Positions 1-6,435 of a stretch of DNA of 16,185 nucleotides are shown here, piece after piece. The translations under genes were made by a program, and so were the position numbers. Source of the stretch: JABEVB01 sp049965775 (GTDB lineage: Bacteria > Planctomycetota > Phycisphaerae > WQYP01); the NCBI GenBank assembly GCA_049965775.1, contig JBMFVX010000063.1:1-16185 (forward strand), given 5' to 3'. Below the pieces are notes generated by a model, which saw only the letters and a list, made by a program, of their open reading frames with translations, did not search any database and was not told the DNA's origin. Numbering within the stretch: the stretch's first letter is position 1; each line of letters starts with the position of its first letter.

Positions 1-45
1 CGTGTCAGATGACCAAAGCCTTGCAAATAAAGGGGAAAGTCGTGC

Positions 46-84
46 TTTGACGCCTGCTGCCGCTTCGCGGCAAAGCCCGTCAAA
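46..84 (-). terminator. Stem-loop downstream of tRNA-Gln
   Basis: A long interrupted dyad lies a few bases past the 3' end of the tRNA on the minus strand. The outer arms are TTTGACG (46-52) and CGTCAAA (78-84), the inner arms TGCCGC (58-63) and GCGGCA (67-72), with a TTC loop and a symmetric 5x5 internal loop. No strong U-tract follows directly, so it may be a processing or protective hairpin and not a classical rho-independent terminator. Confidence 0.4.
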
Positions 85-87
85 ACA

Positions 88-158
88 CTGGGGGACTAGG
101 ATTCGAACCTAGACAAGCAGAGTCAGAGTCTGCTGTGCTACCGTTACACCATCCCCCA
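88..158 (-). tRNA. tRNA-Gln (anticodon CUG)
   Basis: Read on the minus strand this 71-nt stretch folds as a complete cloverleaf. The acceptor arms are UGGGGGA and UCCCCCA with discriminator G73, the D-stem is GUG/CAC, the anticodon stem is GCAGA/UCUGC around the loop CUCUGAC (anticodon CUG), and the T-arm is CUAGG/CCUAG with the UUCGAAU loop. The U1-A72 pair with G73 fits bacterial glutamine identity. The 3' CCA is not encoded, since UGU follows, so it must be added by CCA nucleotidyltransferase. The gene reads CAG codons and stands alone here. Confidence 0.95.
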
Positions 159-458
159 AAAATGGGAAGCCATAGTGTACCGCATGCTTTGCGGTGCGGG
201 CAAGTTCTTTGAACGCCAGACGACGCCAAAAGCACCAAATGGCCCATCGCTAAATCTGCCAACCGGTCATATGAGGCCACAACTCAATAGCACGCTATGA
301 GCTACGCCCCTCTTTGCCGCGCTCAAGCGCGGGCTAACCAAAGATCGTGCGGCCACATGGTGCGGGGCAATTATTAAAGTCGGCTCGCCGAACGCCGCAA
401 AAACCTGGTAGTACCACGTTGAATGGGCTTCTTGCAAAGCTCCACCACTTCTTGTAGT
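159..458. other. Intergenic region without a gene
   Basis: This stretch lies between the divergently oriented tRNA and the S24 repressor gene. Apart from the tRNA promoter I see only small dyads: ACCGCA-N5-TGCGGT (179-195), a CCGCGC/GCGCGG hairpin near 319-334, and TGGTA-G-TACCA (406-416). The small minus-strand reading frames here look like chance ORFs and resemble no family I know. Confidence 0.6.
174..203 (-). promoter_or_regulatory. Candidate promoter of tRNA-Gln
   Basis: On the minus strand there is a -35-like TTGCCC (203-198), an 18-bp spacer and a -10-like TACACT (179-174). This would start transcription about 9 nt before the mature tRNA. The match is moderate (4 of 6 bases in each box), but the position suits a tRNA gene. 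Confidence 0.4.
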
Positions 459-480
459 ATGTTTGTTATGTAACAAACAT
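459..480. promoter_or_regulatory. Palindromic operator of the S24 repressor gene
   Basis: A perfect inverted repeat has 10-bp arms, ATGTTTGTTA (459-468) and TAACAAACAT (471-480), separated by TG. Its last base is the first base of the -10 box TATAAT (480-485), so a bound repressor would block RNA polymerase. It sits 28 bp before the start codon of a HTH/S24 protein, the usual place for an autoregulatory operator. The dimeric symmetry fits the family. Binding by this protein is inferred. Confidence 0.7.
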
Positions 481-485
481 ATAAT
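480..485 (+). promoter_or_regulatory. -10 box of the S24 repressor gene
   Basis: A perfect TATAAT hexamer lies 23 bp before the ATG at 509, giving a short leader that carries the ribosome site AAGGGA (496-501). No good -35 is seen at 16-18 bp: TTGTAG at 452-457 is 22 bp away. The promoter may therefore be weak or depend on an activator. Confidence 0.5.
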
Positions 486-508
486 AGCGTATAAAAAGGG
501 ACGCCTTC

Positions 509-1648
509 ATGAAGCCACCACCTGCCGATTTTGAAAATCCAACGGCGATAGATCGCGCCGAACTGCATGAATTTGGCCGCGCCATTCGGCACCAGCGAGA
601 ATTGCTGAAACTTACGCTCGATCAATTGAGTGCCGCTACGGGCATATCGAAGCCGTATTTATCCAATATTGAAACTGGCTCGGCCCCGGGGCTGCCATCG
701 CCGGCCAAAATTACCGCCATTGAAACATCGCTCGAGTTATCGCCGGGCCAACTTGCCAAACAGGCCGATTGGCTGCGCACACCGCGATCCATCCGGCAGT
801 TGATAGCCCCAACGGGCACGGTGCCGGCGACAGCGTCAACCCAGGCGGCACGCTACGAAATCATAAAGACTCAAGTGCCCCGAAGAAGTGACGGCGCCAT
901 TAACCTTGACGCATTACTGCACGCCGCAGCCGGAGAACATTTTGAGCTGCAGACCACAACCGAAGAGCTTATTGCAATGCGGCGCGTGCCCCTGATCAAT
1001 CGCGTACCGGCAGGCAACCCGGCGGAGTTTACTGATCTCGATTATCCAGCCGGCATTGCCGACGGCGAGGTACCCGCGCCGGCAGGCACGGCTGAGCGCG
1101 GCTCCGGCGCGGCCGGGGCGGCAAGCAATGCCGCCAACGACATGTTTGCCCTGCGAATACAGGGCGACTCGATGGAGCCGCACTATCATCACGGGGATAT
1201 CATCGTGCTTTCGGCAACCCAAACACCCAGAAACGGCGATGATTGCCTGGTGCGGTTTGATGAGATGCGCAACTTTTCAACAACCTTTAAGCGCATCTAT
1301 TTTGAGCCATCCGAGCCGCAGCAAACCCCCACCCATGTGCGGCTCCAGCCGCTGAATCCCAAACACCGCAATCGGCTGATAGAGTTGCAGCATGTAAGCG
1401 GGATATTCCCGGCGATCTGGAAAATTACACCCGCCGCCAGCCAACTGCCACCAGACCCCGCATCGGGCGCTGCGGCGCCGCCTGCGATGGCGCCAACAAG
1501 CTCGCCGGCGAAAAGCCCACGCCGCCGCACCCGCAAGCCAGCCAACGCACCGCCGTCGCGGCAACCGGTTGGCGTACAAGATGAATCATCAGCATCGCGC
1601 ACGATTGAGCCGGAGCGAGCCGCCATATTTCCCATTGAACTGGATTGA
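509..1648 (+). CDS. HTH/S24-peptidase transcriptional repressor (LexA/CI-like)
   Basis: This 379-residue protein joins an N-terminal XRE-type helix-turn-helix (about residues 20-80, with the segment TGISKPYLSNIETG) to a C-terminal S24 peptidase-like domain (about 160-325). The catalytic dyad is visible: Ser221 in GDSMEP and Lys261 in TTFKRI. A LexA-like cleavage site RVPAGNP places Ala168-Gly169 ahead of the serine, so RecA-stimulated or spontaneous self-cleavage is possible. Between site and serine there is an Ala/Gly-rich insert (about 188-209), and the last 55 residues are a Pro/Ala/Arg-rich, probably disordered tail that LexA lacks. The ATG has the Shine-Dalgarno AAGGGA (496-501). The palindrome and -10 box just upstream suggest autorepression. 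The two domains are longer and more divergent than LexA, so a stress-response or element-specific regulator is likelier than the SOS repressor itself. Confidence 0.88.
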   Translation: MKPPPADFENPTAIDRAELHEFGRAIRHQRELLKLTLDQLSAATGISKPYLSNIETGSAPGLPSPAKITAIETSLELSPGQLAKQADWLRTPRSIRQLIAPTGTVPATASTQAARYEIIKTQVPRRSDGAINLDALLHAAAGEHFELQTTTEELIAMRRVPLINRVPAGNPAEFTDLDYPAGIADGEVPAPAGTAERGSGAAGAASNAANDMFALRIQGDSMEPHYHHGDIIVLSATQTPRNGDDCLVRFDEMRNFSTTFKRIYFEPSEPQQTPTHVRLQPLNPKHRNRLIELQHVSGIFPAIWKITPAASQLPPDPASGAAAPPAMAPTSSPAKSPRRRTRKPANAPPSRQPVGVQDESSASRTIEPERAAIFPIELD

Positions 1649-1972
1649 CGCCATAGCGGCAGTGCAGCCCAGAAGTGACCACGGGGCAATTTCGGTTGAT
1701 CTTGTGGCGGGCAAAGCGGTGCTACAGCCCGCTTGCGTTAAGCCAAAAACCCGCCACCGAGGTTGCAACTTCCAGCCTGCTATATACCGCTCGCGGTCAG
1801 AATTGAAGTATTTCTTGTGGTGCTGCGGCGCAACCCGGGCACCCCGACAGCGCTGCCGCTGGCCGGGGTGGACCTCGCGACTTAATCGCGTGACTCGTTG
1901 TTGGGCGACGTTCAATTTTGACTCAAATGTTGGCCTTTGGCTCTGGCGTGCGAAGCCCTTTATTTCTTGCCT
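1649..1972. other. Intergenic region without a gene
   Basis: No convincing coding frame is present. A plus-strand open frame crosses the region but starts inside the S24 gene in another frame and shows no family resemblance. Two small stem-loops are visible: GCGGGC (1707-1712) with GCCCGC (1727-1732), possibly the end signal of the S24 transcript although no U-tract follows, and CGCGA-CTTAA-TCGCG (1876-1890). Confidence 0.6.
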
Positions 1973-2252
1973 AGGAGCCTGTCCGAGTAATGGCCGGGAT
2001 TGCGATGGATTTGAAATGCCCCGGATGCGCGGCGGAGGACCGAGCCGACTCTCAACGATGAGTCTGCGAGGTCCGACAACAAAGCAGACGGTGCATTTCA
2101 GGCCCACCCTGCAGGGCGGCATGCTTTTTGGCACCCCTCGGCGGCGCGGCTCCTCGCCGTACCGTCTTCGTCAGGTATGGCTTCGTCGTCGCTTCTTGAT
2201 GGGAGCCAAAAATCATGCCGTCGCAACCCGGCGATTACTCGGAGAGGCTCCT
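1973..2252. mobile_element. 280-bp MITE-like element with terminal inverted repeats
   Basis: The two ends are near-perfect inverted repeats. The left end (1973-2008) begins AGGAGCCTGTCCGAGTAA and the right end, read inwards (2252-2218), begins AGGAGCCTCTCCGAGTAA. Over about 35 positions they differ at three bases and one single-base gap. The inside has no transposase frame, so it looks like a non-autonomous miniature element moved in trans, or an internally deleted IS. The interior carries a hairpin (2037-2074). I see no clean target-site duplication: the flanks are TTGCCT on the left and GGCTTG on the right. The right end overlaps the 3' end of the neighbouring 117-residue gene. Confidence 0.75.
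2037..2074. repeat. Interrupted hairpin inside the MITE-like element
   Basis: The outer arms are GGACC (2037-2041) and GGTCC (2070-2074), and the inner arms GACTC (2047-2051) and GAGTC (2060-2064), with 5-nt symmetric internal gaps and an 8-nt loop. The structure lies wholly within the element between its terminal repeats. Confidence 0.5.
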
Positions 2253-2566
2253 GGCTTGGCGTTTTTTCCGCCGGTTTCGGCCGATACCAATGCCGACAGC
2301 GCCAGCAGGCGGGCATCGAGGTGCGGCTCAAAACCAAATGACGTGAGTGACTTGAAGCCCTTCTCTTTTTCCATCTGCTTCTGCAGCACTTTGAGCATTG
2401 TTTTATCAACTTCACCGGCCGAGTTGCTCATGGCAATAGCCGCAATACGGCCTCTGAAATGCGTAATCACCGCAGAAAAGCCGCGGAAGTCGCAGTGGTA
2501 TACCTCGGCGCCGGTTTCGTTAACCACGCTCACACGCTGGTCGTTGGCTCCAATGTAAAACATCAT
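2213..2566 (-). CDS. Unknown protein, last gene of the BMC-P operon
   Basis: I do not recognise this 117-residue protein. It begins with a likely beta-rich segment (FYIGANDQRVSVVNETG, VYHCDFRGF, GRIAAIAMS) and continues with a charged helix (about 55-72) and a further Ala/Leu-rich helix (about 84-98). No signal peptide or membrane segment is seen. The start is one of two tandem ATGs (2566 or 2563) with the strong Shine-Dalgarno AAGGGG upstream. It lies 37 bp after the third vertex-protein gene on the same strand, so it is probably cotranscribed and may be a shell-associated or cargo-adaptor protein; that role is inferred only from position. The final 12 codons (GASPSNRRVATA, then TGA) are encoded by the terminal repeat of the MITE-like element, so the original C-terminus has been replaced. 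Confidence 0.7.
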   Translation of the reverse strand: MMFYIGANDQRVSVVNETGAEVYHCDFRGFSAVITHFRGRIAAIAMSNSAGEVDKTMLKVLQKQMEKEKGFKSLTSFGFEPHLDARLLALSALVSAETGGKNAKPGASPSNRRVATA

Positions 2567-2603
2567 GTCGCAGCCCCTTCAAACGCATTGCCGTTATTCG
2601 CCG

Positions 2604-2870
2604 CTATGGGCGATAGTCAAACGATTCAACCTGGGCCACCACGCATGCGTCCACCGGCAACGGCGGTTCATACGGGTTGGCGGCTTCGCGGCCCTCTTCA
2701 AATGCAATCAGCGAGCCGAGCGTGGCATTCGTAATATCCGTTGCTACGAGCGTCCAACGAATGGGCTGGCGATTAAAATCCAGCGGTTGCACAATAACAA
2801 GCCTGTGGCCCTGCAAGCCCTGGCAGCGGCGGCTGGCCTCTATCTGACCTACGATTTTTCCGAGGTACAT
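2604..2870 (-). CDS. BMC-P vertex protein, third copy (EutN/CcmL family)
   Basis: This 88-residue protein has the usual length of a bacterial-microcompartment pentamer, which caps the twelve vertices of the icosahedral protein shell. The N-terminus MYLGKIVGQIEASRRC, followed by LVIVQPLDF and a late PVDACVVAQVESF, matches the family fold. The central glycine-rich stretch found in its two neighbours (DDLGAGEG, VDVLGAGIG) is changed to TDITNATLG, so this is a divergent paralogue with its own GREAANPY segment. The start ATG at 2870 has GGAG upstream at about 10 nt. It follows the second copy by 59 bp and precedes the unknown 117-residue gene by 37 bp. Confidence 0.88.
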   Translation of the reverse strand: MYLGKIVGQIEASRRCQGLQGHRLVIVQPLDFNRQPIRWTLVATDITNATLGSLIAFEEGREAANPYEPPLPVDACVVAQVESFDYRP

Positions 2871-2929
2871 GGTTAATGTCGCTCCACAAATGCACCACGT
2901 TGAAACGGTGCGTTTTTATAGCTGCGCGT

Positions 2930-3205
2930 TTAGCCCCTCGGCAGCGGGTCTATGAGGGCGGTTACAACCAGCCGCGCGGGGCAGGTTTTATCTGCCTTGA
3001 GCATGTCCTGGGCAGCCTTACCGTCGCTGCTCAATAGCACCTTCTGGCCGATGCCTGCGCCAAGCACATCCACTGCAATTTGCGCAAAGCCCACATCGCT
3101 GCCGGTGATGGCGTCCACGGGTTGCACAATCAGCAGCCGGGCACCACGCATACTCGCATGCCGGGCTGTGGCGACGACGGTACCTTTAACAACGGCGGTT
3201 TGCAT
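2930..3205 (-). CDS. BMC-P vertex protein, second copy (EutN/CcmL family)
   Basis: This 91-residue EutN/CcmL-family protein would form shell-vertex pentamers. Family features in order are the N-terminal strand VVKGTVVATARHASM, the LLIVQPVD strand, VDVLGAGIGQKVLLSS and the C-terminal strand LVVTALIDPLPRG. Its start codon overlaps the stop codon of the first copy (TGATG on the minus strand, one base shared), a sign of translational coupling within one operon. It differs enough from the other two copies to suggest a specialised vertex type or heteropentamer partner and not a recent duplication. Confidence 0.93.
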   Translation of the reverse strand: MQTAVVKGTVVATARHASMRGARLLIVQPVDAITGSDVGFAQIAVDVLGAGIGQKVLLSSDGKAAQDMLKADKTCPARLVVTALIDPLPRG

Positions 3206-3510
3206 CAGTTGCCGCCCTTTTTGAATATGACATTGCCGTCAGCATCAATGCGGTCTATCAGGGCAACCACCACGGCATCGGTGGCACAGCTCTTCATGCT
3301 TGGGGCCATGCGGGCCGAGCTGCCCTGCGTTACAACCACCAGGTCGCCTTCGCCGGCGCCAAGGTCGTCGTTGGCCACCAGCACCGTCTGCCCGGGCGTG
3401 AGCTTGCCATCTTTAATGATATGGGCATGCACCACGGCCAGCTTTTTTCCGTCAAACCCGGCATCCTTTACCGTGGCAACAATTTTTCCGGTAACTTTTG
3501 CAATAATCAT
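3205..3510 (-). CDS. BMC-P vertex protein, first copy (EutN/CcmL family)
   Basis: This 101-residue protein shows the clearest EutN/CcmL signature of the three: IIAKVTGKIVATVKDAGFDG at the N-terminus, then LAVVHAHI, VLVANDDLGAGEGDLVVVTQ, GSSAR, and DAVVVALIDRID. Family members form pentamers at the vertices of carboxysomes and metabolosomes. The ATG at 3510 has a strong Shine-Dalgarno GGAGG (3523-3519) 8 nt upstream, and a sigma70-like promoter lies 50-80 bp before it. It is the first gene of the operon, and its stop overlaps the start of the next copy. The C-terminal KKGGN extension is short and lysine-rich. Confidence 0.94.
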   Translation of the reverse strand: MIIAKVTGKIVATVKDAGFDGKKLAVVHAHIIKDGKLTPGQTVLVANDDLGAGEGDLVVVTQGSSARMAPSMKSCATDAVVVALIDRIDADGNVIFKKGGN

Positions 3511-3559
3511 GCGTAAAACCTCCAGGCGCTGTGCGCTTCATGCTGGTAAAATCAAAGTG

Positions 3560-3589
3560 ATTATGGCACGAAAGAGCGATTTTTGCCAA
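3560..3589 (-). promoter_or_regulatory. Promoter of the BMC-P operon
   Basis: On the minus strand TTGGCA (3589-3584) is followed by an 18-bp spacer and CATAAT (3565-3560), each one mismatch from the sigma70 consensus. It lies between the gnd terminator and the first vertex gene, so the operon probably has its own start and is not read through from gnd. Confidence 0.65.
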
Positions 3590-3611
3590 TCACAGCCGTT
3601 CGGATCGGTGC

Positions 3612-3638
3612 AAAAGCGACAAAAAGGCTGCTTGTCGC
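3612..3638 (-). terminator. Probable rho-independent terminator of gnd
   Basis: Read on the minus strand, GCGACAA (3638-3632) pairs with TTGTCGC (3622-3616) around a 9-nt loop and is followed at once by TTTT (3615-3612). It lies about 125 bp after the gnd stop and just before the BMC-P promoter. The U-tract is short, so termination may be partial. Confidence 0.55.
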
Positions 3639-3660
3639 CGGCGTAAGCGTTTACGCAGGG

Positions 3661-3688
3661 CCGCCCGGCAGGCTGTAAGCCTGTGCGG
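3661..3688. repeat. Intergenic stem-loop after gnd
   Basis: CAGGCT (3669-3674) and AGCCTG (3678-3683) form a tight hairpin, extended by CCGC (3661-3664) and GCGG (3685-3688). A second small dyad, GCGTAA-GCGT-TTACGC, lies just to the left (about 3641-3656). Both sit between gnd and its likely terminator and may stabilise the mRNA 3' end. Confidence 0.35.
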
Positions 3689-3763
3689 TACAGGGGCAAG
3701 ACTGCTGCGGGGTGCGCCGGGACGATCGTAACTTTCGCAAGCGGCGCAATCTCCAGTGCGCTG

Positions 3764-5284
3764 TCACACATCAAGCTGCGGGCGGTTGGGCAGCGGCCAG
3801 TCTACGTGGAAGAATTTGCCGCGGGGCGTATCCACGCGCTCGTAGGTATGAGCGCCGAAATAATCGCGCTGCGCCTGAAGCAAATTCGCCGGCAGCACTG
3901 CCGTGCGGTACCCATCGTAATAAGCCAGGGCCGACATAAACGCCGGCGCGGGCAAGCCGTTTTCCGCAGCCAGCGAAACCACTTTGCGCCAGGGCTTCTG
4001 GCCGGCCTTGAGCTGCTTGTTGAAGTATGGGTCGAGCATGAGGTTCACCAGCCCCTTGTTGCGGCCGTACGCATCGGTAATTTTCTGAAGGAAGCGGGCG
4101 CGAATAATGCAACCGCCCCGCCATATGGCGGCAATCGAGCCAAAATCGAGTTGCCACTGGTATTCCTTCTGTGCTTCGCGCATGAGTTCAAAGCCTTGGG
4201 CGTAGGCGCAAATTTTAGAGCAGTACAGCGCCTGACGCACGGCTTCAATAAGGTCTTTGCGGGCTTTGCCCGTTTTGCGTGCTGGCGGTTTGGGGCCGCT
4301 GAGCTTTTTGGCCGCAATAACGCGCTCTTCTTTCAGAGCGCTCATGCAGCGGGCAAACACCGCCTCGGCGATGGAGTTGGCGGGAATGCCCATATCCAGA
4401 GCATTGGCGGCGGTCCACTTGCCGGTGCCTTTTTGGCCGGCGGCGTCGAGAATGGAATCCACCAGATATTTGCGGGGTTTAACCGGGTCGCGCTGACGCA
4501 AAATATCAGCAGTTATTTCTATAAGGTACGAATCGAGATCGCCGGCATTCCATTGCGTGAAAATATCGGAAAGTTCCTGCGGCTCGAGGCCTACGAGTCG
4601 GCGGAGCAGGTCGTAGGCTTCACCTATAAGCTGCATGTCAACATATTCAATGCCATTGTGCACCATTTTGACATAGTGGCCCGCCCCGTTGGGGCCGAGG
4701 TAGGCCGTGCACGGCACGCCGCCCGCTATCGGATGGCCCGGCAGCGCGCCGGTGAGCGGCTTGCCGGTTTTGGCGTCCACCTTGGCGGCAATGGCCTCCC
4801 AGATAGGCTTGAGGTGCTGCCACGACGCCGGATCGCCGCCAGGCATAAGCGACGGGCCAAATCGAGCGCCAAGTTCGCCGCCCGAAACGCCCGAACCAAA
4901 AAATTTCAGCCGATCGGCATACTGCTTTTCGCGACGGATGGTGTCGGTCCAGAGGCTGTTGCCGGCGTCAATGACAATGTCGTTTTTATCCAACCCGGCG
5001 GCAACAAGCTGCTCAACCACAGCATCTATAGCGGGGCCGGCCTTTACCAGAATAATAATAACCCGGGGCTTTTTAATCGCGGCGATAAACTCTTCAAGCG
5101 TGCCGCACCCCACCAACCTGCCGGGGGTGCCGGGGTTTTCAGCTATAAACTCCTGCATGACCGCAGTGGTGCGGTTGTATACGGCAATATCAAAACCATG
5201 GTCGGCGATGTTAAGGGCAAGATTTTTTCCCATAACAGCCAAACCAATCAACCCCACCGTTGCAGACGCCTGTTGCGCAGCCAT
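3764..5284 (-). CDS. gnd: 6-phosphogluconate dehydrogenase, decarboxylating
   Basis: This cytoplasmic enzyme converts 6-phosphogluconate and NADP+ to ribulose 5-phosphate, CO2 and NADPH in the oxidative pentose phosphate pathway. The 506-residue product has the N-terminal Rossmann motif GLAVMGKNLALN (14-25), Asn37-Arg38-Thr39 suited to NADP, the substrate loop SGVSGGE (131-137), the catalytic Lys206 and Glu213 in HYVKMVHNGIEY, and the family signature GQKGTGKW (283-290). The C-terminal tail with YYDGYRT is present, so the gene is full length and belongs to the longer family type. The ATG at 5284 has GGAG 11 nt upstream. It is separately transcribed from the microcompartment operon downstream, from which it is divided by a terminator and a promoter. 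Confidence 0.97.
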   Translation of the reverse strand: MAAQQASATVGLIGLAVMGKNLALNIADHGFDIAVYNRTTAVMQEFIAENPGTPGRLVGCGTLEEFIAAIKKPRVIIILVKAGPAIDAVVEQLVAAGLDKNDIVIDAGNSLWTDTIRREKQYADRLKFFGSGVSGGELGARFGPSLMPGGDPASWQHLKPIWEAIAAKVDAKTGKPLTGALPGHPIAGGVPCTAYLGPNGAGHYVKMVHNGIEYVDMQLIGEAYDLLRRLVGLEPQELSDIFTQWNAGDLDSYLIEITADILRQRDPVKPRKYLVDSILDAAGQKGTGKWTAANALDMGIPANSIAEAVFARCMSALKEERVIAAKKLSGPKPPARKTGKARKDLIEAVRQALYCSKICAYAQGFELMREAQKEYQWQLDFGSIAAIWRGGCIIRARFLQKITDAYGRNKGLVNLMLDPYFNKQLKAGQKPWRKVVSLAAENGLPAPAFMSALAYYDGYRTAVLPANLLQAQRDYFGAHTYERVDTPRGKFFHVDWPLPNRPQLDV

Positions 5285-5378
5285 TGTTATATTCTCCAGA
5301 AATCACACGACACAATCACATCATCATGCCTGCCGTGATGCTAATGTGAAATCGCCCTGTTTGCCAGTGTAGGCCCCC

Positions 5379-5400
5379 GCCGGCTTAACACATAACCGGC
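5379..5400 (-). terminator. Possible end signal of the LysR gene
   Basis: The dyad GCCGG (5379-5383) with CCGGC (5396-5400), extended by TTA/TAA (5385-5387 and 5393-5395) around a 5-nt loop with a one-base bulge, lies about 85 bp after the regulator's stop on the minus strand. No U-tract follows, so rho-independent action is uncertain. Confidence 0.35.
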
Positions 5401-5483
5401 ATTTATAAACTGCAGCAGCAGTCAGCATAACGCGCAGCATGCCACACCGATCAACCATGCGAACAACCGTAAATAATTTGATG

Positions 5484-6398
5484 CTACGGGGTCTTGGCGG
5501 CCCGCCGCAGAGGGCTGCGCTGCGCCAGCCAGCAGTTCAGCAGCGAGGCCACTTCAGGATTGGGAAATCGCCGGCTGGGTGTAATGGCGTAAAAGCTCTC
5601 ACGAATATCATTGAAGCGATGCACCTCCACCAGTTCGCCCCGGCGCAACTCATCCTGCACCACCACCGGCGGCGCTAGCGCCAGGCTGCGCCCCTCGCTG
5701 GCCAGCAAGCGCAGCATCGCCATGTCGTCAACCTCAGCGGCAATAATGGGCGCTATTTTGTGCCGATCCATCAGCAGGTCGAAAGCCACGCGGATGTTGC
5801 TGTCAAGACTGGGCAACAGCAGCGGCCTGCCTGCCAAATCGGTCGGAAACTTGAAAGCCTTGCGCGGCTGGGCGGGAGCGATAAGGCTCACCGGCTGTTC
5901 AGCCAGCAGGTGCGAATGCCAGAGGTTTTCGCTGTCGCGCGGCGCAGCGAGGTTAGAAAGCACCAGGTCCACCGCATGCGCTTTGAGCGCTGCAAGCAAA
6001 TCGCGCAATGTGCCGGAGCGCAAAACCAGGTCCAGATCATCGCGCGGCATGAGCGGCCGCAGAAAGCTCATCTGAAAATTACGCGACAACGTCGCCACCG
6101 CCCCCACCCGCAAAACCTGCCTCCGCCGCCGGGGGCTGTTGCGCAGCGTCGCGAGCAGTTCTTCACCGGTTTGAACAATGCTGTCGGCCGCGGCCAGGGC
6201 AATGCGTCCGGCTTCGGTAAGCGTCAGCCGGCGGTTGCGCCGCTCAAAAAGCTTATGTCCAATTTGTTCTTCGAGCTGAGCGAGCTGAATACTCAAAGCC
6301 GACGGCGAAATTGAAAGCGCCAAAGCCGCCTTCGAAACCCCACCAGACCGAGCAATGGCCCGAAAGTACCGCAGATGATGATAGTTTAAAAATGCCAT
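5484..6398 (-). CDS. LysR-family regulator, NhaR-like, divergent from dabBA
   Basis: This 304-residue protein has the LysR architecture: an N-terminal winged helix-turn-helix (FLNYHHLRYFRAIARSGGVS, then ALSISPSALSIQLAQLEEQI and the wing FERRNRRLTLTEAG) and a periplasmic-binding-protein-like effector domain from about residue 90. The FLNYHHLRYF start is typical of the NhaR subgroup. A TTG start 36 bp upstream (6434) is possible, but it overlaps the -35 box of a near-consensus promoter, so I choose the ATG at 6398, which would be read from an almost leaderless mRNA. The gene is divergent from dabB with only 97 bp between the starts, so it very probably regulates the carbon-uptake operon; NhaR-like regulators often sit beside such operons. 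The effector is unknown. Confidence 0.9.
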   Translation of the reverse strand: MAFLNYHHLRYFRAIARSGGVSKAALALSISPSALSIQLAQLEEQIGHKLFERRNRRLTLTEAGRIALAAADSIVQTGEELLATLRNSPRRRRQVLRVGAVATLSRNFQMSFLRPLMPRDDLDLVLRSGTLRDLLAALKAHAVDLVLSNLAAPRDSENLWHSHLLAEQPVSLIAPAQPRKAFKFPTDLAGRPLLLPSLDSNIRVAFDLLMDRHKIAPIIAAEVDDMAMLRLLASEGRSLALAPPVVVQDELRRGELVEVHRFNDIRESFYAITPSRRFPNPEVASLLNCWLAQRSPLRRAAKTP

Positions 6399-6405
6399 AG
6401 AAATG

Positions 6406-6434
6406 ATTATATAAAATATATCAATTCTGTTCAA
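6406..6434 (-). promoter_or_regulatory. Promoter of the LysR gene
   Basis: On the minus strand TTGAAC (6434-6429), an exact 17-bp spacer and a perfect TATAAT (6411-6406) form a near-consensus sigma70 promoter. The start codon lies only 7 nt after the -10 box, so transcription should begin at or next to the A of ATG, giving a leaderless or nearly leaderless message. Confidence 0.7.
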
Positions 6435-6435
6435 A

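Noticed and set aside
1589..2134. 181-codon minus-strand open frame
   Set aside because: It overlaps the S24 gene and the element interior; it shows no transposase motif and no ribosome site.
1569..2558. 329-codon plus-strand open frame across the S24 gene end, the MITE-like element and the 117-residue gene
   Set aside because: It starts inside one gene, crosses the mobile element and runs antisense to another; the translation shows no domain.
3683..5338. 551-codon plus-strand open frame antisense to gnd
   Set aside because: It lies opposite a full, well-conserved 6-phosphogluconate dehydrogenase gene, and its translation has the GC-rich shadow composition of an antisense frame.
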